Of a DNA stretch of 64,000 nt, positions 38,701-50,700 are shown piece by piece. The DNA is from Sipunculus nudus. Lineage: Eukaryota; Annelida; Sipuncula; Golfingiida; Sipunculidae. The position numbers and the translations under genes were made by a program. The number at the start of each line of letters is the position of its first letter. Positions within the stretch are counted from its first letter, which is position 1. The stretch covers positions 28,629,339-28,693,338 of the forward strand of contig CM049316.1 in the NCBI GenBank assembly GCA_026874595.1, given 5' to 3'. The notes under the pieces were generated by a model. That model had not been told where the DNA came from, made no database searches, and saw only the letters and a list, made by a program, of their open reading frames with translations.

Positions 38701-41700
38701 AATCATTCCCTTCGGTCACTTCACAATGATGAGACGCGGGCTCATTTAAAGAAAAGGACTGTGAACAAGAAAGGGACAATCTCCACAGGTAACATCAGTA
38801 GAAAGTTATTCTCGTAGGAGCCAGATCACTCGAAGACAACGCGCTTCTAGGGTGACACGCGATCTCTTTGAAAGAACAGAACTACAAGCAAGCAAGGGAC
38901 CAACTTTTAAGGTAATATTTGTAGCATGTCATTCTCGTAGCAGCCTCATCAGTCAGATCCAACTCGGCTCCAGGGTGACTGCAATCCGTCCCATGATGAT
39001 CCCCAAGTCGAAAACAATTGTAAGAGAACTAGTAGTCTAAATGTACGGTATTCAATCTTATGATGAACTATTTTATCATGATACTTTTTATGTAACAGAT
39101 TTCTTTTTATTCAAATTCAAGGCAAAATAAAAAAAATACTGTAGATTCAGAAATATTAGTTGGGATTTTATTTTCGTGGTTTTCGATGATCAAGGTTATC
39201 CACGAATTCATGATCCAATCGATAAAAAAATCACACGGTCAGAGAACATCTAAACGGCAGCTGATAGCAAATTTCATCTACATTTATTATCGCTGGTTGA
39301 GTTTTCAATAAAGGTAAAACAAAAATGATTATTACTATTTTATGATTGTCATTAATGCATATAATAAATTTGTTGAATCATTTTTTTTCTGCAAACTACT
39401 ATAAACAATACGTGTTTTATAAATATTCAGTTGTCAATTCCCTCATTTACCCTAATATCGCACGAACACGGCTTCCTGAAATGTTTACATTAAAACAATA
39501 TCAAACTTTACTTTGAACTGAAAACATATCCCCACATTTCCTTTTTGTCAACATTTCGGGTGAAATATTCCAGAACAATAGGACATTTCTATCACGGAAA
39601 GCGGTACAATACTGACACGACAAGAACGATACACATGTGCTAATGTTCGTTACCACGGTTACCGAGGCTCGTCCATGTAATCTCATTTGCATTACCGCGG
39701 GATGCGAATGTAAAGTGTTAAAAAAACACATATTCCGAATATTGCCGAGCACAGCTTGGTGCATAAATGTGAGCCATTAATTAGACAAGAGGTACTTCTT
39801 CCGAATATTGCCGATAGCTGTGCATAAATGTTCGCGTAAGCAGGCCTAAGCGTCGCAGAATATAAGTGTGCAAATTATGTCCCGCTAATTTCAGATAAGT
39901 CGATCTCTGTCTAGTCAACATATTAAACCTATTTCTATTTGTTTTACAATATCCAAATAGTTGATACGTCGAATAACGAACGAACCTCTTGTCCTAGGGC
40001 CGCCTTCGGGATTTACAGGCGCCACATGTGACAACCGCCATGATGAACATAAAGTTAAAAACGGACGGGCCCCGTTTCATTTTCCTCCGATCAAGTGAGG
40101 GATTACGTTTTCTGTGTACGTGATGTGATCGGTTGTTATAACTATAAGGCGATGTATCGTGTGCCGCGGGTAAATCACGGCTGATTAATTCCTTTGTTGA
40201 GCTCTGGCCGGGCGAAGCTTGTTTGCGTAACATTGACCAGACTGACCGCGGCACAGGCACAACCGAGTGATAAACATCTCAGTCGAACAACCGTCTGTAT
40301 TACCTGCTCTCGTCTTCCTTGCGTAACTTCTGTGGAGATGTTTATAAACCATGATTTCCCAAAATTTTCATTGTCTTTCCACGAATTCAAATACCCCACG
40401 ATATGCGTTTTGCGCAAAATCCACGAAATTTTAAGCCCACGATAATATCTGAATCTACAGTAGATCAAAACTAACCAGATGGGACAGAGGTGTACCAATC
40501 AGTGACGGCTGTGTCTGTTGTTACTGCAATGAGGTAAAAGAACACATGAAACTGCCACCAAACATCAACATCTATTAAGATTACATAAAAAAATTGAAAT
40601 ATTATCATTTTAGTTATATTCTCTCCCCCCCCCCACCCACAGAAGAGGATGTCTATTTAGGTATCATGACAAGAAAGGGACAAACAAAGACCATACGTGA
40701 AAGAGGAAATTATATTAGTTAAATTTAGTCTAAACACAAAATTACCTTTCGATTTTAATGTGCAAATAGGGTCTAAATATTTCCACCATTTTCGGATGTT
40801 ATAGTTATCTCTATTATGAAGGCCATTCTGCATGTAAAATTGAAAAATACTTTTGAAAGAAATTCTGATAACACAGGGGAGGTAGAAGTATGTTATTCAT
40901 TATACCATTATTTCCTACTCGATTATTTATACAACGATATATTCGAGAAATATTTTATCTTTTGAATAAATTATTTCTTCGCTTTTATCAAAATTACATT
41001 TAACGGATTACCGATAGCTTTTTGTTTAAATAGGTTTGCTTGGGTGTCCTGCAACGTTTTCGTAAGTATGTATGTTTCGGAAGCAAACGACAAGTAAAGG
41101 AATAAGGCAGAGAACCGGAACTAGGGCCGAAGCGTAATGAGAAACTTTAAACTACCTTGATCACGAAATTCCCACGTCATGTTGAATCCTCTGTAAGTGA
41201 CACTGCCGTCGGTGGTGAAGGTAATCAACATATACGATCCTGACGAGAACCAGGAGTGAGGGTACCAACATCCGTTGATTGCCGTGATCAGACTGTCGGA
41301 TGTCGAGCGGCCGTCATAGAGACGCACGTAGTCACAGCAACTTTCTAAGCAGAAGTCGTGAAAGTTCACATGGATATACTGCAAAGAAAAGTGTGTATTT
41401 CATACAGTTCATGCTTCATATCACAGGAAAAATACAGAATCTTAAAAAACGGGGTTGCAAATGGGACGATTTTTGGAGTAGGCACCCCTTCAGATACTGT
41501 ATTAACTTTTCTAACAAAAAACAAGGCTCTACTGGCGCAATCTGGACTTGTTGAAAAGCATCATGATACTAAATCCGACTCTGTTTTTCGGTTTTAATGC
41601 TTATTTTCCATTTTCAATTTTTCATTTTTTTCTGTATTATGGTCGAAAGTCTAGGGTGATGATCATATTACAGAGTTACTTCCATAACAATTTACATATA

Positions 41701-44700
41701 TATTGTCACAGCTACAATAACGTGCTACCGTCTATCATTTAGATATTTTGAAATTGATATATTTTCTATGGTAACTATCGTTGTTTTTATCCAGTGATTA
41801 TGCCTTCACAATATTAATCCATCCGCATATACAAAGGATAGGCGGATGGTTTGTAATGTTTAGGGATGGGCAGTGACATGCAGAACTTATGTATATAATT
41901 CATGTGCACAATATGAATTTCAGGTGCGAATACCACTTGTTTTTTTTGTTTTGTTTTTTTTTGCGTCAGGATAAATTAAATTTCTTTGTAGGTTTTAACA
42001 ACAACCATCGGGGAGATGTTTAACGCATCTTTATCTGAACCTAACTTAAAAGTGCAAGAAATGTTCACCCAAAACAATTTATTGTTGATCCTTCTATGGC
42101 ATTAAATTACAGATCCTCCTCTATTTTCGACTACGTAATTTTAACCATCCTAAAATGTCATCAATCCCCTACTACCGGAGTGGTCACAAGCATTTAAATC
42201 GGATTGTACCAATATCCGTGGGCACCGTAAAATTTGGCCATACAAGGTTAACAACAAGCGCACACACATCACAGCCTTTAACAAACATAAATGAAATATA
42301 ATTGTGCCATAAATACCATAGGCTAATTGAATTTTTGGCCCTACCTGCCCCGGATAAGCGATTAACCGCCAGCCACAGTTCAGGTTATTGGGGTAGTTAT
42401 TAGGGTAGTTCGGTGACGCGATCCAGCCGGACTGTTCATACCAAATATCAATAGGTGCTGTAGGACTCCCGCAGCCTGTGAATAAATAAAACCATTACAA
42501 CTTCTCTTCTCATATTAGCGATAATTTTCTTTTAAGTTTTTCCAGTGTATACTTTTCTACATCCAGGATACACTTCTTTCTCTGGAGTTGTACACTGCAG
42601 ACGTAATAAATCTCCTTTGTTCTAGAGAAGACATACTGATTTTGTTATTTAAGCTTGCCGATGATATGTCTGCACACTCGCCGCATTGCCGCCAAATGGC
42701 TAATCTGTCCACTTATTCGAACTCCCGGCCCTGCGAGCACCATCTTGTGGTCAATAATTACTAGCCAATCAGTGACCTGACCTCTCCCTTGACATAAGAG
42801 ATCCTATTAACGAAGGTTTTATTTTTTTGGGAATTAAATTCCCTTTCGCAAACATCGCGAATTTAAAACTCTACGAACAAAAAGGCAACCGCAGTGTCTG
42901 CAGTGATCTGCTTGTGAGTTTGTGTGTAGTGTTTGACTTACTAATGAATCCTTGGAATTCATAATTTACAGAGAACCCTCTCTCCTGCAGAGAACTATCG
43001 CTGTTGAAAAGCAGCAGAACGCTGGACTGAGTTGAGAGAAAGTTGCCTGGCACAGAACAGCCGCTGTGAGTGACGTTGGTTTGACCCGTGTCCCCGTCCT
43101 GTATAGTTATGGCATCACAGCAGCTCTCCGTACAGAAGTCCGAAAAGCTTAGCCTTACAACCTGTTAACGAACATTATGAATAATAAGTACGGTGGCCAA
43201 AGGCAGATAAATCGTTCTTCGATAAAACTTCCAATTGCAACCAGATTAGCTATGCTACCCTCTTAACGAAGGTAACGAGTCGTTCAGCTTTGTTTACTTT
43301 CGACTGTAACTGAAAAGCATATGTTCTGTATAAAGTATTAGGAATGAGGCCTGGCTAAAACCTGTATCTTGTTGGAAGTGTTTTAATCAGTTTCAATGAA
43401 AATCTATGTATATTAGGAGAACTCCAAGGATTGTTTAAACGGCTGTAAATTTAAACCTTCACAGACTATTGATCTGTCAAATTGTATTGGTTGCCATGGA
43501 AATGACTCAGAAAACAAACTTCCGGTCAGATACGGTTTTGGTCATGCCCAAGTCCTAATGCTACACACCATAAACGTTTAACCTGGAAGAGTTCCTGCTG
43601 ATCGTAAATTGGTAGCTACGGTTTATACTAGTGACAAGCATTGTCAGTACAAAATTAAATAAAAAAATTAAATTATAATCCGTTCTACTTTTCTACGCCC
43701 ATGAGATAAGGGATAAGTATGTTTATTTTTTTTATTATTTAAATTTTTTTATTATTTAAAAATAATTTGCCAGTCAACGAACCCGGTACTCCAGCAGTTG
43801 TTTAGAAGGAAACAAACACCATTCGCTGCGGAGAATAAGATGGAAAAATTAATCATATAATTGAAAAGCTGCTTTTTAAGACATGCTGACTGTAGTGACA
43901 GGGTCAAGGACACATTTTAATGCAGCTGCCGTGTACGATGATGGTACTGGAGGCCATACACCATCATCACCGTCTCCTCTGTTTAATATTGAACAAAAAT
44001 ATTAACATTTCATAATTATGACGTAGGATCGTTGGGCAGCCATTGGCTGAACGGATTGCAAAGTCAATTTTTTTTCTTTAAATTATTAATGTAAATGGCT
44101 TAATATAAAATACAGGATTTACGGAAGTTTGGGTGGGTGGTACAGGTCTCTCGGTCCTGCAGGCCGGGAAACGCCTCAATTGCGGTCAGGGGCAGTGACT
44201 CCGTAACTTGGGCTCAACAAATCGAGCGGCCACTTCGGACCTCAATATCATTACACAAATGTCCGCTCTCACATATTCCTGTCTGTTAATGAGTGCCTGG
44301 ATAAAGGAAACCACTCAACCGTGACTGAGTTGTTTGACACGTAGCCATCGTCGTACTACCCTACTCAGCCTCATTAGTATGCACAACACCTGCGTGTATG
44401 TTTTAGAATCTGTCATGGGAGCCGGATCTTAATAAGGGTGTTTGTCATTTAATTAACGAATGAAAACCAGCGGGTCCCGATGATTATGTCATCAGAAAAA
44501 TGTTAGGCAAACTGTAAATCCTTAAACTTTCTTAAATGTTCTTGTGAACACGTACATCAAACGAAAACAGTGTGGCAAACATCGCACAATATACTCATAC
44601 ATGAATAATTATGAATGCAAAATAAACATCGTTACATGCATAAAATGTAACGCATACTCTGTCCAAATCACTTTGACCATTATGGCGACCAAGAAAAGAC

Positions 44701-47700
44701 ATGAACTTCCTCTCAAAGAAAAGGTAGAATTGATCAGGAAGAGTGACCAGAAAAGCAGCCGAGAGCTAGCAGAAATCTATGGTGTCGGCCGAACTCAAGT
44801 TCAAAACATACTTAAGAGGAAGCGAGATATCATGGAGCAGTATGAAGAAAACGCAAATGCCAGTAGAAAAAGACTGTGTATCTACAGGGAATGATAAACT
44901 GAACGATGTCATGTGGCAGTGGTTCAACAAGATGAGGGCTCAGTTACATTTTAACCAGGCCCCTTTTCTGGCTACTGCTGTATTAAGTCCACTTTCATCC
45001 AGTCCTGATGGAGACCGTAATACAGGCGTTCTACTGTATATATACCTCGAATATAAACGAACAAAAAGGGACAGTTGAAAAATTTAGAAATATCGTCCCT
45101 TGATATAAACATGTATTTCTATAGTAGAGGGAACTGGTTTAAAATATCATAATCGATGATTGGAAAATAAAAACGACCGATGGTCGATTAAAAATGTATT
45201 ATTTTATACACTTTCTATATAACCTTGCAATCTGCTGTATATACTACTGCCTAATATATTGGCCAAAGTAAACAGTCTGACATGTAAACATCGGTGTCGA
45301 TAAAGGCCCTTTCACAATCGAGGCACGACCAGCTTATGATTGCCTGCACGAGCAATCACTAGGGGTCTTGCAAGCTGTCGCAGTCATTGCAAAGAGTTTT
45401 GCGAATCTGGGGTGGTCATAACTGATCGTGTGTGACTTTTGCACAAGTTCAAAATCAAGAAACGCTCGCATGCAATCCACCCACTCGCATTAGGTCGCAT
45501 TTATAGTAGAACGACTGATGAAAAACGTTGCAAACCGTTGGTACAAAAGTTGTTTGACAGTTCGCATCTCATGTTGCAACGTTGTGCTTCCATTATAAGA
45601 CTGTGTGAGACAATACGCGACTACTCCTCTGATATGTAGAGGGAGACCATCCATTAAGTCGTGTTATAGATTATCGCGAGTAGCCGTGTTTTTCGACATC
45701 GCTTCAGCTCAGCTGCTTATTTTCGCTATTACAGCGTTTTTGAATCGATAACTACTACCATTACTATTTCTTGGCTTCTATTACTAATACTATTACTTTT
45801 ATTTAATATAAAATATAAATAAATTGAACTATTTTATTATTAATACATTCATGCAATTCATGTGTACAGCATTATACTATTCGAGCAAGATAAGTAAAAC
45901 ATTGTGTTAATTAAAAAATGAAATCAGCAAATTCATATTGAGTATTATTTTAAGAGAAAAATTCTAATTTTTGAAAGATCCCAAAATAAAAAAAAGTTAA
46001 GGTTTGCCACAATTCAATACAATTAAATATATTCAGAACCTGTTCATCATAACATAAACTCAGCAGTGCTCCAGAGCCAGGGCTAATCAAGCTTGAATTG
46101 ATTTATATATGAAACTAAATGTGATTCCCAAACAAAACAGCTAGCCGCCGCGTCAAAGTAATAAACACTGATCCCGCGGTGTCCAGCTATTCGTTACAGG
46201 AGGGATTACGATTGGCTTTCATCAGATTCAATACAGAGACGTACCAATACATCGAGATTCCTTTCTGCGGCAGATGTCGTTGATGGGGCCACCCTTCACG
46301 GAATTGTTAAAATAAAAAAAGATGTTACAAGTGTAAAAGCAGTGACCATCGTACCAGAGATTCTTCTGAATCCAAGCTCAGCTGCTTTAACTGCCGAGGA
46401 GAACCCGCTCTGCCTATAAATGTTGCGCAATCTACCGGCAAAAAGACAACGACTTTTATATGTAAAACTACCAGCACCAACTCGCACTGTAGACCGTACC
46501 ACCATCCAAGATCTTTTACACGCAACTACTCCGACTGGTACTCAACTCCAGACAACTCCAACTACTCCAATTGGAGTTATTGAAGTAGATTTCCAAAACA
46601 ACTCACGGAACCAAATATTTACAGACAGATCAACGTACCAAACTCAAGACTAAAATGATCCAGAAGGAACCAAAAATTTTCAGAACAAAGACTACCTAGA
46701 CTGAACCTATAGTGGAAACAACAAATATACCAAAGAAAACACAAACGGATAAAATAGAACCAACAGCCAAGTTCTCAAAAAAAACTTTAAGACACTTTTT
46801 CTACTACCCAAATAAACTACTTGTGTGCTGCAGTTAATCTGACAAGTAATCTGGATGATACAGCCAAGGAGCACTTAACCTCGACCTTTGTTCAAGTTAT
46901 AGTATTTTTGAAACTACACCAGAACTGTGACGCTTTGTTCCTTGGCCAATACGTTTAAGAGGAGTAATGGAAAAACCTGATGAGAACTAAAACAAAAGAA
47001 GAAAGCTTCAACTGTACATACACACTTCTCGAGGTGCTATAACGAATAGAGAATGAAACAAAAGAAAACTCTGGAAAACTGGAAAAAGAACTCTAAAAAT
47101 AGAATCAAAATAGACTTTTATCCTAGTTAACATCCATGGCATCTTCTAAATAAAGCTTCTGCGACGGAACACTTTTTCTTCAAGTTTAGGCCTTAAGATA
47201 CGACCATTAACATTTTAAAAATTCTTTGCTTAGGAGGCCGCGGGCGCGAACATCCTTGACCTTCCGTTCCATGCGAGTCTGAATGGCGTAAACAAGGTCT
47301 AGCTAGATGACCATCAAAACACCATCAGTATTCAAGGAAGAAGGATGGCTGCTGCTCCTCTACCCGCTCCCGACCGATCGCACGACCACTCGTAAAACTA
47401 ATCCCATGATCGTGCAACCGGTCTCATCCAATCGCCCTGGTAATCGCATGGTTGTACATCACCTCGAACGACCATACGACCAGTCGCACGACAGGTATTT
47501 GTGACGTCAGACCAGTCGCCACCAATCGTTCAACACTCTAATGTGAGCGTACAAGCGTATGCGACTTCATCGTACAACGGTCGCTTCTAGTCGCTCTGGT
47601 TGTATGACAGCTGTTGCATTTGTGAATCCTTTTGCGATACTTGATGCGATCTATGGCGATAGACCCTTGTTGCAGCCTATCGTGCGACCAAATGGTCGCA

Positions 47701-50700
47701 AGCGATTGCACCCAAATTGTGAAAAGGGCTGAATGATACCAACAATCCACCCGCATTCAAGGTCCATCGGACAATTGTTGGCTGCGCAAGGTTCCGTTCT
47801 GATGATGCTCGTTACTTTGTGTTTGTATATACCTGACAGGTATATATTCTTTGCATAAGCATACATAGTCGTTTATAATCGATTATGCAAATATCGATTA
47901 TGCAATTTATCGATTTAACGGCATACCATTAATTTCTATGTAAAATGTAAAAAGATGAAAATGTAAAGTAACATGACAGATATTTTCTTTTTATAATAAT
48001 TCCAACAGATATCTAGTGGCTAGGAAATTATCTTCAGATGAAAGTGGACATGGGGGGGGGGGGATGGCCCCGCAGCATCCCCCTAGTTACGCACCTGAAA
48101 AAAATCCTAAGTAAATTACAACTTCCAGTCTCGTTAGCACTACATAACGTAGCAATAATGCCTCTGGCAGAGGTTTTAACTTGCCTGGTCTTGCGATCCT
48201 ACGAAACGCCAAGCGCAGTCTAGGGTTGCCGGATATAAGTTGGGATAATTCGGTGACGTCAGGGTTCCTGAGTTCGGGCCACTTATCACCACAGGACTGG
48301 ATGGTGAGCCACAACCTTGAATGATTTGTTTAGGAATGTTTACTGATGTTCAATAAAATATGTTTTAAAAGACTTTAGACATTCATGACCTATATTACAC
48401 ATGGTGTGGATTCTTGAAATGAAAACAAAGAGCAATTTTTACATAGAAATCCCTCTCTATCTCTCTCTATATACATCAATTATATTATATATTATATTAT
48501 ATTTTTTATATAATGCATGTATCATATTGTACTTCGTGTTAAACAAAATCTAGGCAAACAAAAAAAAATTGATATCGACCAATTTAAAATTTTACATATA
48601 TTATATTATATTTTTTATATAATGAATGTATCATATTGTATTTTGTGTAAAACAAAATCTATGCAAACAAATAAAAATTGATATCGACCAATATAAAATT
48701 AAATTGTGGTATTTATAGTGTATTCTATCATTACATCATAGTACATTATATTTTAATCATGATAATCATTAAATTATTATGTTATTATTGAATAAACACA
48801 CTAAAAGCATAAACATAACACACAAGAACTCCTGATAAGGATCCATATGTGGGCTTTAAGGTAACTAGCAGAACGCCAGATATCTCGGCACTAAGTGACC
48901 TCATTAAGAATGAGTAAGAAAAGGTCATGACACCAGCATGGTCTATATCTTCATAACACCAGCCGGGTTTTCCCATGCACGAGCCGGTTTTAATATATAT
49001 TGCATCAAAACTGTCAGAACTGTCGTCGATGTCTTTTCCTTAATATATGGTTGTGATAAGGATGCTTACAAACATGGGAAAAACCACAGTGATGTCAGAT
49101 TTAACATATATTCAGGACAAAATATATGTAAGAGTCCAGAAAATAGGCTGACAAACTTATGATCACCAATATTGTCGATTTTTTAACTACATTATTCCTT
49201 TCCACCCAGGGTTGTCCATCGGATTTAAGTCAAATTATTTTGAAATATTAACTGTCAGTTGATCAACCAGGTCCTCCAGCAATTATTCATAAGGAACATT
49301 GCCCCACCATACATTGCAAAGAATTTGAGTGAAACAATAGGGTTAATATGTTAGAAAACAGTCACGACATATTGACTGAAGTGACAAGGTCATGGACACA
49401 TTTTGACAAAGATTAATTAGATTTTTGGAGCACTGGGTACAATAGATATAGTAACATATTTGTTCGGCTGAAAAAAAAGAATCATGCGCTATGACTACAC
49501 GAGGAAACGTCTAGAAGGTTGCAAAGTGTACACTCAATAGGGTTTGCAAAGCAGTTTATTCTCTATTGTCGGAATGCACGTAATTTCCTATCATTGTATC
49601 ATACTGGACAGAAATATCTTTTCAATTTCAGAATTCTGCCAGTGGCGGATCCCGAGGGGGGTCCGGACCCCAATTTTTTTTAGCCAAAATAAAGGTTTTA
49701 AACCAAACTTTGCGACCTGGAAGGCTCCCTCCTTTCCGGACCAAAGAACCATTTTTAGGATTTCTTCAGGTCTTCCTATATTAGACCTTCCCCTTTAAAA
49801 AATCTTGGATCCACCCCTGATCGCCATAAAACAATGGGCGCCCCTTTGTGGGACGGACTGCAGTCGTTTTGATAGTCGTGTAGTAAGCTTGCAGCGACTA
49901 CAGTAACTGGTCGCCGTAGCAGGGTGGCCGTGTTGATTGGGTAGTCGTCAAGTGAGGCTCTTTTCATGTCAATTAGAAAACTTGCCGGGATATATTATGT
50001 TGTTATGTCTCAGATCTGGTCAGCTACTGCTCTATGGTCACTTATATCTCGAACTCTCTATGTGTTGTATTTAAAATGTTGTATTTTTTGTGTTTACAAA
50101 TGTGCCCAAGAAAATAGGTATTGGTTTCGAACCCTCACAATAATGGTCATGCAAAATCAATTTTTTTTTTACTTTTTTTTACATTTATAACAATAAAATA
50201 TTTTCCATATTAAACATACACATAAAACGGACGATAGAAATGTTATTTGGTATTTGGTAATTAATCAAAATCCGTTTGAACATTTATTGTAAAAAGAGAT
50301 AATGCACACATAATTTATATGATCTAATGTGAAATTATACTTAGAACCTACCCGGAACAAATGCATAGAAGATATTGAAGCCTGGATAGGGGGCGCTACT
50401 GTCGCTGGTGAAGGTCAGGAGCATTTCATTTCGCGCCGTCATGACGTTGGGGACATCGAAGCAACCGCTGAGGGAATAGATCCCCGGGTCCAACTGACTT
50501 GTACCTTCATGAACTGTCAGGTAATCACGGGTGTTTTCTGTACAGAAGCTGTTAAACTGTAGAGTAACCATCTGTGAAAAATATAAAAAAATCAAAATAA
50601 AAACAAGAGATCTGCATTCTACCGACTGCAAGCCTCCGTCGTTCACTTATTCGACCCATGCTCATAACAAATAGAAACTTCCAATTAAAATTGGTATAAC

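Larger units (their letters stand above)
37334..41155 (-). other. intron between CUB E and F
   Basis: Phase-1 intron of 3.8 kb. It holds an unidentified ORF-like region (37,690-38,780), a 123-bp-period degenerate duplication (38,771), and a TIR-bounded element (39,137-40,462). Confidence 0.65.
43162..48184 (-). other. intron within CUB D
   Basis: Phase-0 intron of 5 kb that starts with a GC donor at 48,184-48,183 and ends with CAG. It holds a broken pogo-type transposase start, a zinc-knuckle remnant, an inverted-ended element and a hAT-like terminus. A repeat shared with the next intron also lies here (about 43,770-43,925 against about 49,255-49,415, common word GGTCA(A/T)GGACACATTTT). Confidence 0.65.
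48316..50351 (-). other. intron between CUB C and D
   Basis: Phase-1 intron of 2.0 kb with a 109-bp tandem duplication (48,492) and a short TIR element (49,642). Confidence 0.65.

Noticed and set aside
48179-48184. Alternative GT donor four bases after the GC donor
   Set aside because: It would add four bases, break the reading frame into the next exon and depart from the constant 131-bp exon length.
50571-50646. Apparent long ORF extending upstream of the CUB C second-half exon
   Set aside because: The stretch upstream of 50,571 is intron; the acceptor tttcacag and homologous exon lengths fix the exon start at 50,571.
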